A DNA stretch of 58,234 bases from Deltaproteobacteria bacterium (GTDB lineage: Bacteria; Desulfobacterota; Syntrophobacteria; Syntrophobacterales; Thermodesulforhabdaceae). Below the pieces are notes generated by a model. That model was not told where the DNA came from. It did no database searches and saw only the letters and a list, made by a program, of their open reading frames with translations. Made by a program: the position numbers and the translations under genes. The stretch is from NCBI GenBank assembly GCA_019309115.1, contig JAFDGW010000010.1, forward strand, positions 1 through 58,234. Reading direction: 5' to 3'. This document shows, piece by piece, positions 38,746-49,035 of this stretch (position 1 is the stretch's first letter; each line of letters opens with the position of its first letter).

Positions 38746-39753
38746 ATGCGCATTTTTTACGAATCTGACGCAGACCTGGCGATGTTGCATGGAAAGGTGG
38801 TAGCTGTTGTGGGGTATGGTAGTCAAGGGCATGCTCAGGCTCAAAATCTTCGAGATTCCGGGGTCCAGGTCATTGTGGCACAGCGACCGGGCAGCAGAAA
38901 CTACGATCAGGCTGTCGAAGACGGTTTTGAACCTGTTTCTGTCGAGGAAGCAGCAAGCAAAGCAGATATTGTCCAATTACTCATCCCCGATCATGTTCAG
39001 GCAGACGTTTATAATAAAGCAGTAGCACCTCACATGACCGCCGGAAAAACGCTTATGTTTTCCCATGGCTTTAATATACATTACGGCCAGATTGTTCCCC
39101 CTAAAGACGTTGACGTGATAATGGTTGCCCCAAAGGGACCGGGTCATCTTGTAAGAAGTGAATTTGTGCGTGGTGCAGGGGTTCCAGCTCTGGTGGCGGT
39201 CCATCAGGATGCTACGGGCAAAGCCTTGGATATTGCCCTGGCCTACGCCAAGGGCATCGGCGCAACCAGAGCCGGGGTCATTGAAACGACCTTTAAGGAG
39301 GAAACGGAAACGGATTTGTTTGGGGAACAGTGCGTTTTGTGTGGGGGTGTTTCTGAACTGATTAAAGCAGGTTTTGAAACACTCGTAGAAGCGGGTTATC
39401 AGCCGGAAATTGCCTACTTTGAATGTTTGCACGAACTGAAGTTAATAGTAGATCTTATATATCAGGGTGGCATATCTTATATGCGTTATTCCGTGAGCGA
39501 TACCGCTGAATATGGTGATCTCACGAGGGGACCAAGAATTATATCAGAAGAAACCCGCCAAACAATGAAGGAAATCCTCAAGGAAATTCAAACTGGCGCA
39601 TTTGCTAAGGAATGGATAGTTGAAAACAAGGCGGGGCGTCCCATGTTTCAGGCGCTCCGGAAGTGCGGGCGTGAACACCTGATAGAGCAGGTAGGTAAGA
39701 CATTGCGATCCATGATGCCCTTCCTTGAAGCCAAGGAAGCTCCGGCGGATTAG
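38746..39753 (+). CDS. ilvC: Ketol-acid reductoisomerase, class I
   Basis: The 335-residue enzyme performs the Mg2+ and NAD(P)H dependent isomerisation-reduction of acetolactate. It has the Rossmann motif [34 protein letters not shown], and the metal-binding [12 protein letters not shown] and [13 protein letters not shown]. The beta2-loop is [12 protein letters not shown]; cofactor preference cannot be told from it. AAGGAGG precedes the ATG. It is co-transcribed with ilvBN and followed by psd. Confidence 0.98.
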   Translation: MRIFYESDADLAMLHGKVVAVVGYGSQGHAQAQNLRDSGVQVIVAQRPGSRNYDQAVEDGFEPVSVEEAASKADIVQLLIPDHVQADVYNKAVAPHMTAGKTLMFSHGFNIHYGQIVPPKDVDVIMVAPKGPGHLVRSEFVRGAGVPALVAVHQDATGKALDIALAYAKGIGATRAGVIETTFKEETETDLFGEQCVLCGGVSELIKAGFETLVEAGYQPEIAYFECLHELKLIVDLIYQGGISYMRYSVSDTAEYGDLTRGPRIISEETRQTMKEILKEIQTGAFAKEWIVENKAGRPMFQALRKCGREHLIEQVGKTLRSMMPFLEAKEAPAD

Positions 39754-39757
39754 AAAA

Positions 39758-40408
39758 ATGCGGGGTGACTCCATTCCGATCGTTCGTGAAGGATACCCCT
39801 TTATAGGTCTGGTAGCTTTCCTAACTTTCATACTGGCGATATTGCACCTCCAAGTTCCAGCCCTGCTCGGGCTGGCAACAACCTTTTTTGTCACTTACTT
39901 TTTCCGTAACCCAGATCGGATTGTACCCACCGATCCGGATGCCGTTGTGGCTCCCGCCGATGGTAAAGTCATTGCCATAGAAACAAACAAGCCCGCCTTG
40001 CCTTTCTTTTCCCAAGAAGAATTCACTCGGATAAGCATTTTTATGTCAATTTTCGATGTTCACGTAAATAGAGCTCCATGTGCCGGATGCATAGAAGATA
40101 TGAAATATTTCAGAGGAAAGTTCATAGCAGCCCAAAAGGAGAAATCTTCCGAGAAAAACGAGCGAAATTGTATCTTGCTGAAGACTAAGTCTGGAAGTCC
40201 GGTGGTGGTTGTGCAGATTGCAGGGCTTATTGCAAGACGCATTGTTTGCTGGAAAAAGGTTGGAGAAGGTGTTAATGCGGGGGAACGCATAGGAATGATC
40301 CGATTTGGATCCAGGGTGGATGTTTTCGTGCCCGCCACATGGCGTCTCGAAGTTCGGGTGGGAGCCAGGGTTAGGGCCGGTGAGGATGTAATATGCAGAC
40401 AGATATGA
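39758..40408 (+). CDS. psd: Phosphatidylserine decarboxylase proenzyme (short form)
   Basis: Psd makes phosphatidylethanolamine at the inner membrane. The 216-residue protein has N-terminal hydrophobic segments (REGYPFIG to about 45), FFRNPDR, VVAPADGKV, SIFDVHVNRAP, and the self-cleavage site RFGSRVDVFVP that generates the pyruvoyl group. It is the short PSD-A type. I use ATG 39758, five bases after ilvC; a TTG inside ilvC is less likely. It overlaps pssA by 16 bases. Confidence 0.95.
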   Translation: MRGDSIPIVREGYPFIGLVAFLTFILAILHLQVPALLGLATTFFVTYFFRNPDRIVPTDPDAVVAPADGKVIAIETNKPALPFFSQEEFTRISIFMSIFDVHVNRAPCAGCIEDMKYFRGKFIAAQKEKSSEKNERNCILLKTKSGSPVVVVQIAGLIARRIVCWKKVGEGVNAGERIGMIRFGSRVDVFVPATWRLEVRVGARVRAGEDVICRQI

Positions 40409-41232
40409 AGAAAAAAGCACGTACTAATAAAAGAAGGAAAAAGAGTCGTGATCGACGGAAAGGGATTTATATATTACCAAATCTGTTGACCACAGGAAAC
40501 CTCTTTGCCGGGTTTGTTTCTATCGTAAGTACGATAGACGGTCAGTACGAAAAGGCTGCCATAGCTATATTGATTTCCTGGATCTTCGACATACTGGACG
40601 GAAAGGTTGCCCGGCTGTCTCAATCGGCCAGCAGGTTTGGCATAGAGTATGATTCGCTGGCAGATCTAGTGGCTTTTGGTGTAGCACCATCAATCTTGAT
40701 TTACCTTTGGGCACTAAAACCTCTGGGGCGAACAGGATGGTTGGCCGCTTTTGTGTTCATGGCCTGTGGGGCTTTGAGGCTTGCGAGATTCAACGTCCAG
40801 GCATCTACGGAAGCAAAGCACTTTTTTACCGGTTTACCCATCCCAGGAGCGGCAGGTTTCATAGCCACCATCACGCTATTTCTATACCCCAAGGTACCAA
40901 ATCCAGGGGTTACCTTTTCGTGGGTCCTCCTGTGTTTGACCTTTATCATCGGCCTTTTGATGGTAAGCAACATCAAGTACAGCGCTTTTAAGGAACTGGA
41001 CTTCGTAAAGGCAAGGCCAGTACCGGTTATTCTTGCGTTCGTTTTAATTCTGGTTACAGTTGCGGCAAAACCAAGACTAATGCTATTTGCCATCCTGACG
41101 GCTTACGTTCTTTCTGGCCCATCTTTCCACATCACAAACCTGTTCAAATATCGTCAAATAGGACGTGATAATTCGTCAGCTTCAGATCAGCTAAACGAAA
41201 ATGAACACATAGCGGAAAGGGAAGCCAAATGA
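40393..41232 (+). CDS. pssA: CDP-diacylglycerol-serine O-phosphatidyltransferase
   Basis: PssA makes phosphatidylserine, the Psd substrate. The 279-residue membrane protein has a basic N-terminus (KKKARTNKRRKKSRDRR), LPNLLTTGNLFAGF, and the CDP-alcohol phosphotransferase motif DGKVARLSQSASRFGIEYDSLAD. Several hydrophobic helices follow. It overlaps psd by 16 bases and leuC by four. The order ilvC-psd-pssA-leu links membrane lipid and amino-acid genes, a known arrangement in related bacteria. Confidence 0.95.
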   Translation: MQTDMKKKARTNKRRKKSRDRRKGIYILPNLLTTGNLFAGFVSIVSTIDGQYEKAAIAILISWIFDILDGKVARLSQSASRFGIEYDSLADLVAFGVAPSILIYLWALKPLGRTGWLAAFVFMACGALRLARFNVQASTEAKHFFTGLPIPGAAGFIATITLFLYPKVPNPGVTFSWVLLCLTFIIGLLMVSNIKYSAFKELDFVKARPVPVILAFVLILVTVAAKPRLMLFAILTAYVLSGPSFHITNLFKYRQIGRDNSSASDQLNENEHIAEREAK

Positions 41233-42500
41233 GCGGACAAACACTGGCGGAAAAAATTCTTTCGACCCATACTGACAACGGCGTAGCTAGAGCTGGTGAT
41301 TTGGTTGAGGCAAGGGTTGATTTCGCCTTTGGAAATGACGTAACTGCACCTATTGCTATAAAAACTTTCAAAGAGGCTGGGGCAAAAAAAATTTTCGATC
41401 CATTGAGGTTAGCTCTTATCCCTGACCATTTCACGCCAAATAAGGATATAGCTTCTGCAAATCAGGTAAAAGTACTGAGAGATTTTGCGCGAGAATTTGG
41501 CCTGCCTTATTTTTTTGAAATCGGGCGGGTGGGAATAGAGCACGCGTTACTTCCCGAGCAGGGACTTGTGCTTCCCGGAGATGTAGTTGTTGGTGCTGAC
41601 AGCCACACATGCACCTATGGGGCATTGGGAGCATTTGCCACCGGAGTAGGCAGCACCGATCTTGCGGCGGTAATGATGACCGGGCGAGTGTGGTTCAGGG
41701 TGCCTGAATCCATAAAGTTTGTTTTTAAAGGGGAATTACCCCGGTGGGTTGGTGGCAAAGACTTGATTCTCTATACCATAGGTCAGATAGGTGTTGACGG
41801 GGCGCGGTACAAAGCCATGGAGTTCGATGGTGAAGTTATAAAAAGTCTTTCCATGGCGGACAGATTCTCGTTATGCAATATGGCTATAGAAGCTGGGGCA
41901 AAGGTGGGGCTAATCGCACCCGATGCAATAACGGAAGAATACGTCAAGCAAAGAGCCCAGAGACCGTACAGGTTCTATCAAAGCGATCCGGACGCTCGTT
42001 ATGAAAAAATATACGAATGGGACGTTTCATCACTGGAACCTCTGGTTGCTTTTCCTCATCTTCCTGAAAACATCCATTCCGTATCGGAGGCGACCAATAT
42101 TGATATAGATCAGGTTGTTATAGGTTCCTGTACTAACGGGAGACTGGAAGACCTTAGAATCGCTGCAGAAATTCTAAAAGGCAAAAAAGTCCATCCCCGC
42201 GTCCGATGCCTTATCTTTCCGGCAACTCCCACGATCTACAAACAGGCAATGAGAGAAGGACTGTTCGAAATATTTACCGAGGCCGAAGCAGTTATATCTC
42301 CGCCGACCTGTGGCCCCTGTCTCGGTGGACACATGGGGATACTTGCGAAAGGCGAAAGGGCTTTGGCCACGACAAACCGAAACTTTGTCGGACGAATGGG
42401 TGATCCGGAAAGTGAAGTCTATCTTTGCAACCCTGCCGTTGCGGCGGCATCAGCAGTCCTGGGACGGATTGCTCACCCTGATGAAGTAATGAATGAGTAG
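41229..42500 (+). CDS. leuC: 3-isopropylmalate dehydratase, large subunit
   Basis: LeuC with LeuD isomerises 2- to 3-isopropylmalate using a 4Fe-4S cluster. The 423-residue protein has [22 protein letters not shown], the cluster cysteines in [13 protein letters not shown] and [13 protein letters not shown], and [12 protein letters not shown]. The length fits the archaeal-like/HacA class rather than the 470-residue E. coli form. The ATG overlaps pssA as ATGA. No leuA is seen before it. Confidence 0.97.
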   Translation: MSGQTLAEKILSTHTDNGVARAGDLVEARVDFAFGNDVTAPIAIKTFKEAGAKKIFDPLRLALIPDHFTPNKDIASANQVKVLRDFAREFGLPYFFEIGRVGIEHALLPEQGLVLPGDVVVGADSHTCTYGALGAFATGVGSTDLAAVMMTGRVWFRVPESIKFVFKGELPRWVGGKDLILYTIGQIGVDGARYKAMEFDGEVIKSLSMADRFSLCNMAIEAGAKVGLIAPDAITEEYVKQRAQRPYRFYQSDPDARYEKIYEWDVSSLEPLVAFPHLPENIHSVSEATNIDIDQVVIGSCTNGRLEDLRIAAEILKGKKVHPRVRCLIFPATPTIYKQAMREGLFEIFTEAEAVISPPTCGPCLGGHMGILAKGERALATTNRNFVGRMGDPESEVYLCNPAVAAASAVLGRIAHPDEVMNE

Positions 42501-42516
42501 TGGAGGAATTTTCACT

Positions 42517-43017
42517 ATGAAAATATCAGGACGAGCGTGGATATTTGGAAATGATGTTGACACGGATGCGATTATTCCAGCGAGATATCTTAACACGAGC
42601 GACGAAAATGAACTGGCAAAGCATTGTATGGAAGATGCCGACCCGACTTTCGCCAGTAGTGTACAATCTGGAGACATAATAGTTGCCGGAAAGAATTTCG
42701 GCTGTGGATCTTCCAGAGAACATGCTCCCATTGCCATAAAAGCAGCAGGAGTATCCTGTGTAATCGCCGAAAGCTTCGCCAGAATATTTTACCGCAACGC
42801 TTTTAATATGGGCTTGCCCATCCTGGAATGCCCAGAGCTGATAGGTGAAGTACAACAGGGTGATATGTTATCTGTTGATTTATCCACAGGCATAATAGAA
42901 AACAAATCCAGTTCGAAGACTTATCACGCCAAACCTATCCCACTCTTTATGCAGGAACTGGTGCAGGCTGGCGGATTGATCCCGTACATAAAAAAGAAGA
43001 TGAACAATCGAAGTTAG
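42517..43017 (+). CDS. leuD: 3-isopropylmalate dehydratase, small subunit
   Basis: The 166-residue partner of LeuC has [52 protein letters not shown] and a typical swivel fold. ATG 42517 has GGAGG 10 bases upstream. An ATG at 42493 in the end of leuC lacks one. The size matches the short HacB-like class. It is followed by leuB. Confidence 0.96.
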   Translation: MKISGRAWIFGNDVDTDAIIPARYLNTSDENELAKHCMEDADPTFASSVQSGDIIVAGKNFGCGSSREHAPIAIKAAGVSCVIAESFARIFYRNAFNMGLPILECPELIGEVQQGDMLSVDLSTGIIENKSSSKTYHAKPIPLFMQELVQAGGLIPYIKKKMNNRS

Positions 43018-43042
43018 TAGAATTCAATCGGAGGAAAGCAGT

Positions 43043-44113
43043 ATGTCAAAGAAGTCTTACAAGATTGCCGTGATCCCTGGTGATGGAACAGGTCCAGAAG
43101 TTATTCGAGAAGCAGTTAAGGTGCTTAATGCTGCGGCTGATAAAGAGGAAATAACCATAGAATGGGTGAACTACGATCTCGGCGGAGACAGGTATCTTAG
43201 AACCGGTGAAATCTTACCAGATGGTGTTGTAGATGAACTCAAACAAATGGACGCAATTTTGCTCGGAGCCATTGGCCATCCGGATGTACCTCCAGGGATA
43301 CTCGAACGAGGTCTTTTGCTTGAACTGCGCTTTCAGCTCGATCAATACGTCAACCTAAGACCGGTTGTTCTCTATCCCGGCGTTGATACTCCTTTGAAAG
43401 ACAAAAGTCCTGAAGACATAGATTTCGTGGTGGTTCGTGAAAATACGGAGGGTCTTTACTGCGGTGCGGGGGGGTTTCTACGCAAGAACACCCCTTATGA
43501 GGTTGCTGTTCAAGAATCAGTGAACACAAGAATGGGTGTTGAAAGATGTATTCGATTTGCCTTCGAGTATGCCAAAAAACGTAATAAAAAGAAAAAGGTA
43601 ACACTCTGCGGGAAAACTAACGTTTTGGTTTATGCTTTTGACCTTTGGGAAAGGACCTTTAACGAAGTGGCAAAAGATTACCCAGATGTTGAAGCAGATT
43701 ACGCTCATGTGGATGCTATTTGTATGTGGATGGTTAAAAATCCTGAATGGTTTGATGTAATTGTCACCGACAACATGTTTGGCGATATTATCACCGATCT
43801 AGGCGCCATGATTCAAGGTGGAATGGGAATTGCCGCGGGTGGTAATATTAACCCGGAAGGTGTTTCCATGTTTGAGCCCATCGGAGGTTCGGCACCAAAG
43901 TACACTGGGAAAAATATGATAAATCCTTTAGCTGCGATATGTGCCGGGCAAATGATGCTAGAACATCTCGGAGAAGAATCGGCCGCCGATCGAGTGTTAA
44001 GAGCGGTTAAAAAAATAGTTGCTCGGGACATAAAAAACCTCGGTGCCGGCAAGATGGGTATGACCACTTCAGAAGTCGGCGATAGAGTAGCCGAATATGC
44101 CGTTCAGGATTGA
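43043..44113 (+). CDS. leuB: 3-isopropylmalate dehydrogenase
   Basis: The 356-residue beta-decarboxylating dehydrogenase has [62 protein letters not shown] and [15 protein letters not shown]. The LLLELR and NLRPV region favours isopropylmalate over isocitrate, and the leuCD context agrees. Homologues of this subgroup are sometimes annotated as tartrate or isocitrate dehydrogenases, so a wider range is possible. TCGGAGGAAAG precedes the ATG. Confidence 0.94.
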   Translation: MSKKSYKIAVIPGDGTGPEVIREAVKVLNAAADKEEITIEWVNYDLGGDRYLRTGEILPDGVVDELKQMDAILLGAIGHPDVPPGILERGLLLELRFQLDQYVNLRPVVLYPGVDTPLKDKSPEDIDFVVVRENTEGLYCGAGGFLRKNTPYEVAVQESVNTRMGVERCIRFAFEYAKKRNKKKKVTLCGKTNVLVYAFDLWERTFNEVAKDYPDVEADYAHVDAICMWMVKNPEWFDVIVTDNMFGDIITDLGAMIQGGMGIAAGGNINPEGVSMFEPIGGSAPKYTGKNMINPLAAICAGQMMLEHLGEESAADRVLRAVKKIVARDIKNLGAGKMGMTTSEVGDRVAEYAVQD

Positions 44114-44132
44114 AAAGGTGGAGGAACAAACA

Positions 44133-45155
44133 ATGGCTGAAGGACTCAATGTAGCAGTTGTCGGCGCAACCGGAGCAGTTGGCAACATGATGATAAAGGT
44201 GCTTGAGGAAAGAAGTTTTCCAGTCAGCTCCATCAAGCTCTTGGCATCAAAGCGATCCGCCGGCAAGAAGTTGAGTTTCCGCGGTAAAGCCGTTGATGTT
44301 CAGGAACTTACAGAAGATTCCTTCGATGGTATGGATTTGGCCCTCTTTTCTGCCGGCGCTTCTGTAAGTCGAAAATTTGCACCCATAGCCGCATCCAGGG
44401 GTTGCGTTGTCGTTGACAATTCCAGCGCTTTCCGCATGGATCCAAATGTGCCCCTCGTTGTGCCGGAAGTTAATCCGAAAGCACTCAAAAACCACAAAAA
44501 TATTATAGCCAATCCTAATTGTTCAACAATTCAGATGGTTGTTGCTCTGAAACCTCTTCATGATCGTGTAGGAATAAAGCGCATAGTGGTAACCACCTTT
44601 CAAGCAGTGTCCGGCACAGGGCAAAAAGCAATCGTGGAACTGGAAGAACAGGTAAAAGCCTGGTTCCAGGGAAAGCCAATTGAAAAAAAAGTCTATCCCC
44701 ATCAGATACTTTTTAACTGTTTGCCTCATATTGGAAGCTTCCTGGATAATGGTTTTACTGAAGAAGAGATGAAAATGTTAAATGAAACCAGAAAAATATT
44801 CGACGATCCATCTATAGAAGTTTGTGCTACCACCGTTAGGGTTCCCGTTTTCTATGGACATTCGGAATCGGTAAACGTTGAGTTGAAAGGCCCTCTTAGT
44901 GTGGAGGAAGTAAGAGAACTTCTGGAAAGTGCTGAAGGGGTCAGGATGGTTGATAATCCTTCCGCGGCTCAATATCCGTTGCCAATTGATGCAGCGGGAA
45001 GTGACCTAACCTTTGTTGGTCGTATAAGGAAGGATCCCTCGGTGGAAAACGGCATAGTCATGTGGATAGTAGCCGACAATATACGAAAAGGAGCCGCTAC
45101 CAACGCGGTACAAATTGCCGAAATACTGCTAAGAGAAAATCTCCTGAAAAAGTGA
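44133..45155 (+). CDS. asd: Aspartate-semialdehyde dehydrogenase
   Basis: Asd reduces aspartyl phosphate on the way to lysine, threonine and methionine. The 340-residue protein has VAVVGATGAVGNMMIKVLEER, NNSSAFRMDP-like VDNSSAFRM, the catalytic cysteine in NPNCSTIQMVVAL, and the substrate region RVPVFYGHSESVNVE. ATG 44133 has GGTGGAGG upstream; an earlier ATG overlapping leuB is less likely. Its stop overlaps rsmD as GTGA. Confidence 0.97.
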   Translation: MAEGLNVAVVGATGAVGNMMIKVLEERSFPVSSIKLLASKRSAGKKLSFRGKAVDVQELTEDSFDGMDLALFSAGASVSRKFAPIAASRGCVVVDNSSAFRMDPNVPLVVPEVNPKALKNHKNIIANPNCSTIQMVVALKPLHDRVGIKRIVVTTFQAVSGTGQKAIVELEEQVKAWFQGKPIEKKVYPHQILFNCLPHIGSFLDNGFTEEEMKMLNETRKIFDDPSIEVCATTVRVPVFYGHSESVNVELKGPLSVEEVRELLESAEGVRMVDNPSAAQYPLPIDAAGSDLTFVGRIRKDPSVENGIVMWIVADNIRKGAATNAVQIAEILLRENLLKK

Positions 45156-45715
45156 TAACCGTAACGGGAGGGAAATTTAAAGGCAGAAGGCTACGAATTC
45201 CTCAAGGTCGGGGCGTAAATGTGCGTCCCACAACAAATCGAGTCAGACAGGCACTTTTTGATAGTTTGGGACATGAAATATACAAATCGTCAGTATTGGA
45301 TCTTTTTGCAGGAAGCGGTGCTCTAGGCATTGAAGCCATAAGCAGAGGTGCTACGCGGGTGGTTTTTGTTGAAAATGATCGCCGCGCTTGCGCAATAATC
45401 AAGGCCAATGTGCGTGATTTGGGAATTCAGAAATCATGTGAAGTATTGTGCAGTCATTACATACCTGCTTTGAAAAGATTGGCCCGTCAAAGGAGGTTAT
45501 TTGATATTGTTCTTTCTGATCCTCCGTACGAAGCAAATGTGGAAGAGTCTATCTTAGAACTCGCTCTTCCTGTTCTGAAGAAGAACGGCTTGCTAATATT
45601 GGAAAAGACTACACGGAAATGTTTTGAAATTAACAGCTTAAAGTGGCAAATGTTCAAAATCAGAAACTTTGGAGATACAGCTCTCTACTTCTTGAAACTC
45701 GCGAATAGTCTTTAA
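45152..45715 (+). CDS. rsmD: 16S rRNA (guanine-966 N2)-methyltransferase RsmD
   Basis: The 187-residue methyltransferase has the family N-terminus VTGGKFKGRRLRIP and RPTTNRVRQALFDSL. SAM motif I is VLDLFAGSGALGIEA and the catalytic motif is LSDPPYE. The start GTG overlaps the asd stop by four bases, and the conserved region begins directly after it. A longer frame inside asd has no homology. It is followed by coaD, a common pair. Confidence 0.94.
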   Translation: MITVTGGKFKGRRLRIPQGRGVNVRPTTNRVRQALFDSLGHEIYKSSVLDLFAGSGALGIEAISRGATRVVFVENDRRACAIIKANVRDLGIQKSCEVLCSHYIPALKRLARQRRLFDIVLSDPPYEANVEESILELALPVLKKNGLLILEKTTRKCFEINSLKWQMFKIRNFGDTALYFLKLANSL

Positions 45716-45726
45716 GGAGCATGCGA

Positions 45727-46242
45727 ATGGAAGCACAAAAATGTACTCTAGCTGTTTATCCAGGATCCTTTGATCCTATAACTAACGGTCATCTGGATTT
45801 GCTTAGAAGGGGCCTGAAGCTGTTTGACAGAATTGTAATTGCTGTAGCTATTAACCCGGCTAAACGTCCCCTTTTCAGCCTAGAGGAACGTCTTGAGATG
45901 ATCAAACAATCACTGGAAGATTTTCCTTTCAAAGACCGAGTTGACGTTGACGTTTTTCCTGGACTTTTGGTGGATTATGTAAAGAAGGTTGGAGCAAAAG
46001 CAATCCTGCGTGGGCTTCGAGCGGTCAGCGATTTCGAATATGAATTTCAAATGGCACTCATGAACAGGAAGCTCTGCGGGGATGTGGAAACTTTTTTTCT
46101 GATGACCGGAATGCGGTGGATTTACATAAGCTCTAGAATAATTAAAGAAGTGGTTATGGCGGGAGGTTCTGTTACGGGGTTAGTTCCGGAACCTGTAGAA
46201 AAAAAATTGCTGGAAAAGCTCTCCCAGGAAACCACGAGATGA
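45727..46242 (+). CDS. coaD: Phosphopantetheine adenylyltransferase
   Basis: CoaD makes dephospho-CoA from 4'-phosphopantetheine. The 171-residue protein has YPGSFDPITNGHLDLLRRG, AVAINPAKRPLFS, LRGLRAVSDFEYEFQMALMNR, and ISSRIIKEV with GGSVTGLVP at the end. AAGGAG is seven bases before ATG 45727 but only one before ATG 45721, so I prefer the second. It ends the ilv-to-coaD run. Confidence 0.97.
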   Translation: MEAQKCTLAVYPGSFDPITNGHLDLLRRGLKLFDRIVIAVAINPAKRPLFSLEERLEMIKQSLEDFPFKDRVDVDVFPGLLVDYVKKVGAKAILRGLRAVSDFEYEFQMALMNRKLCGDVETFFLMTGMRWIYISSRIIKEVVMAGGSVTGLVPEPVEKKLLEKLSQETTR

Positions 46243-46328
46243 GTGTGATTGTTTTCTCTAATTGCTTCAATGACCGATACTTAAAGTCATTCCCGGCACA
46301 AACTGTTGCCGAACTACAAAAAAAATAT

Positions 46329-46357
46329 TTCACAAGTCCCCAACTTTGTGCTATAGG
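46329..46357 (+). promoter_or_regulatory. Candidate promoter of the F0 operon
   Basis: TTCACA (46329-46334) and TATAGG (46352-46357) are separated by 17 bases in the 191-base gap before atpZ. Match to consensus is moderate. Confidence 0.4.
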
Positions 46358-46433
46358 AGTTTACCGTGGTGGGCGAAGGTGAATCAAACCCTTAGCTTAT
46401 GGGGCCAACTGGTGGGGACGGCATAAGGACAAA

Positions 46434-46682
46434 GTGAGCCCATCTGAAGATTTTAAAAAAAAGAGAACCTTTGTTGAGTATCTCGCCCTTGTCAGCCAGT
46501 TGGGCCTCACAATGGCAGGGTCGATACTTCTTTGTTTTGCTGTGGGTTTTTTTCTAGACCTGTGGCTAGGTACAGGCGGTATTTTTCTGGTGATTTTCAT
46601 ATTGCTTGGTGTTGTTGGTGGTGGGGTCACGGCATACAGGCAAATAATGGATCTTGAGAGGAAGCAACGTAGTGATAACTAG
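46434..46682 (+). CDS. atpZ: AtpZ-type small membrane protein of the ATP synthase operon
   Basis: This is an 82-residue protein with two hydrophobic segments (LGLTMAGSILLCFAVGFFLD and a following one to about 65) separated by LWLGTGG. This is the AtpZ/AtpI-Ca2+/Mg2+ transporter-like family that precedes ATP synthase genes. Its role is thought to be c-ring assembly or Mg2+ uptake. It starts from a GTG with TAAGGA upstream. It overlaps atpI. Confidence 0.85.
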   Translation: MSPSEDFKKKRTFVEYLALVSQLGLTMAGSILLCFAVGFFLDLWLGTGGIFLVIFILLGVVGGGVTAYRQIMDLERKQRSDN

Positions 46683-47088
46683 CGACATGGAAATGGAATC
46701 GGGAGCAAAGGCGGCTGTTGAATACCGGAGGTTTCACACGCGGTTGTCACGCCAGGCTTTCTTGGTCGTTGTAGTACTAGGCTTGCTATTTTTTGTTTTA
46801 GGGTTTAAGAATGTCGGACGTGGGTTGGTCCTTGGTGGCTTATTTAGCATAGCGAACTTTATTGTAATGGCACATTTACTCCCTTTGCAGATAGGACTTC
46901 AAAAAAAGAAAACGACAGTGGTTGCTTTTGCTTCCTTTACAGGACGCCTCTTTTTTCTTGCTTTTCCAATCGTTGTTGGTTTTGAAAGTGACCGCTTCAA
47001 TGTGGTCTCGGTAATTATAGGTTTGTTTGCAGTGCAGTTTTTCATATTTCTCGATAGGCTTGTTTTGATAAGGTTTAAAAAGGCTTAA
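46672..47088 (+). CDS. atpI: ATP synthase subunit I (AtpI)
   Basis: The 138-residue protein has four hydrophobic segments, the last ending VQFFIFLDRLVLIRFKK, in the position and shape of AtpI. AtpI assists c-ring assembly. The sequence is weakly conserved, so context carries much of the call. GTG 46672 with AGGAAG upstream overlaps the end of atpZ; a TTG at 46654 and an ATG at 46687 are alternatives. Confidence 0.8.
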   Translation: MITSDMEMESGAKAAVEYRRFHTRLSRQAFLVVVVLGLLFFVLGFKNVGRGLVLGGLFSIANFIVMAHLLPLQIGLQKKKTTVVAFASFTGRLFFLAFPIVVGFESDRFNVVSVIIGLFAVQFFIFLDRLVLIRFKKA

Positions 47089-47104
47089 AAAGTGAGAGGC
47101 CCTT

Positions 47105-47779
47105 ATGGAAGAATTGGGTAAAATCTGGGTTTGGTCAATTAAACTTGCGGGTTATCAGTTGACGTTTAACGTGACGACCATTCTAATGACCCTGATTGTA
47201 ATGGGCATCTTGATTATCTTTGCTCATTACGCGTCTCGAAATGCGGGGATGGTTCCTCACACTTGCCAGCTTATTGGGGAATTTTTCGTTGGCAACTTTT
47301 GGAAGCTTACAGTGGACGCCCTTGATGAAGAAATGGCAAAAACCTATTTTCCACTTATTTGTGCTTTGTTCATGTTTCTATGGTGTTGTAATGTTCTTGG
47401 AATTCTACCAGGTTTGGAAGAACCAACAAAAGATCTTAATACTCCCTTAGGGCTGGGAATTATGGGTTTCTTTCTGGCCCACTACGCGGGAATAAAAACG
47501 AAGGGGTTTAAGGGCTATATAAAAGAGTACTTCCAACCCATATTTTTCATGGCACCTTTGAACGTGGTTGGGGAACTAGCAAAAGTGATTTCTATATCTT
47601 TCCGTCTTTACGGAAATATAATGGGAGGTTCTATAATAATAATTGTGGTGTCTTATCTCGTTTATGACCTTATTTTGCCCCCGTTTCTTTACGGATTTTT
47701 TGGATTATTTGTTGGTACAGTGCAGGCTTTTGTATTTACAATGTTAACTCTAGTTTACATTTCGGTGCAGGTAAAATAA
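47105..47779 (+). CDS. atpB: ATP synthase F0 subunit a
   Basis: The 224-residue membrane stator has about five helices and contains the essential arginine in SFRLYGNIMGG, followed by a last helix with GTVQAFVFTMLTLVYISV, including the conserved glutamine. The ion half-channels form at its interface with the c ring. It lies directly before the two rotor genes. The short N-terminus is typical of this lineage. Confidence 0.95.
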   Translation: MEELGKIWVWSIKLAGYQLTFNVTTILMTLIVMGILIIFAHYASRNAGMVPHTCQLIGEFFVGNFWKLTVDALDEEMAKTYFPLICALFMFLWCCNVLGILPGLEEPTKDLNTPLGLGIMGFFLAHYAGIKTKGFKGYIKEYFQPIFFMAPLNVVGELAKVISISFRLYGNIMGGSIIIIVVSYLVYDLILPPFLYGFFGLFVGTVQAFVFTMLTLVYISVQVK

Positions 47780-47780
47780 T

Positions 47781-48263
47781 ATGATAGAAGCCAGTCTTAT
47801 CAAAGCAGCAGCGTATTTGGGAGCCGCGATTTCAGTGGGAGCGGCTGCAATTGGTGCGGCGCTTGGTGAAGGCTATGCAGCAGGAGAAGCCAACGCAGCC
47901 ATTTCTTACAGACCTCGCTACTCAGCTCAGGTTTTAACGACCATGCTTGTCGGACAGGCAGTAGCGGAAACCCCTGGCATTTTTGGATTGGTAGTGGCTA
48001 TAGTTTTAATATTTGCCGCCCCCAGTCAGGTTCCGCTGACCAAGGCTTTTGCTTATGTGGGTGCCGGTTTTTCCATGGGGTTTTCCGGAATAGGTCCAGG
48101 ACTTGGATCCGGGTTTCCCGTTGGTAGTGCCTGTCAGGGAATTGTCAGGCAGCCTGAAATGAGTGGGGATTTGATGAAGGTAATGCTTATAGGACAGGCC
48201 ATATCTCAGTCCACGGCCATATATGGTTTAGCCGTGGCTTTAGCTTTGATTTTGCTGGCTTAA
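47781..48263 (+). CDS. atpE: Duplicated V-type-like rotor subunit c (four helices)
   Basis: The 160-residue protein is two c-type hairpins in tandem. Hairpin 1 (1-80) has GAALGEGYAAG and GQAVAETPGIFGL with Glu30 and the ion-binding-position Glu63. Hairpin 2 (85-160) has GPGLGSGFPVG and GQAISQSTAIYGL, with Ser110 and Gln143 at the same places, so it lacks the carboxylate. The two hairpins share a common plan, so this is an internal duplication. V-type c/K subunits and the Acetobacterium woodii c1 subunit have this one-site-per-four-helix form. It starts two bases after atpB. Confidence 0.9.
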   Translation: MIEASLIKAAAYLGAAISVGAAAIGAALGEGYAAGEANAAISYRPRYSAQVLTTMLVGQAVAETPGIFGLVVAIVLIFAAPSQVPLTKAFAYVGAGFSMGFSGIGPGLGSGFPVGSACQGIVRQPEMSGDLMKVMLIGQAISQSTAIYGLAVALALILLA

Positions 48264-48277
48264 CAAAAACCACATAA

Positions 48278-48562
<285 letters not shown>

Positions 48563-48583
48563 AAACCCAACAAGGTGCAAACC

Positions 48584-49009
48584 ATGATAAGCCTTAACGC
48601 GACGATTTGCGTGCAGGTATTACTGTTTTTAGTGTTGTTGTTCATTTTAAATAAAAAAATGATCCAGCCGTTGTACAAAGTGATCCTGGAGCGGCAAAAT
48701 TACGTTAACGATAAGCTCCGGGAGTTCGAAAACCTTGAGAAGAAACTCCGCGACCTAGAGTCAGAGTATGAGCGAAGATTACAGGAAGCCCGCACTGAAG
48801 CACAAACGGCCAGAAATAGATTAAAGGAAGAAGGTATTGAATACTTTCGGCAAACGATGGCAGACGTGCAAAAAATGGTCAGCGAGATGAGGCAAAAGGT
48901 AAGGGCCGACATGGAAGAGGAGCTCAACAGAGCACGACAAAATCTCCATGAAGTTGCGGAATCGCTGTCATACGATTTCGTGGAGAGAATTCTCGGCCGT
49001 AGGTTGTGA
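48584..49009 (+). CDS. atpF': ATP synthase F0 subunit b'
   Basis: The 141-residue protein has one N-terminal helix (VQVLLFLVLLFILNKKMIQPLY) and a long charged coiled coil, the peripheral-stalk b' type. ATG 48584 has AAGGTG upstream; a GTG three codons earlier is possible. Its end overlaps the open start region of the b gene. Two unlike b subunits imply a heterodimeric stalk. Confidence 0.9.
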   Translation: MISLNATICVQVLLFLVLLFILNKKMIQPLYKVILERQNYVNDKLREFENLEKKLRDLESEYERRLQEARTEAQTARNRLKEEGIEYFRQTMADVQKMVSEMRQKVRADMEEELNRARQNLHEVAESLSYDFVERILGRRL

Positions 49010-49035
49010 TGCGAAATATCAAGGGGAACGGGGTT

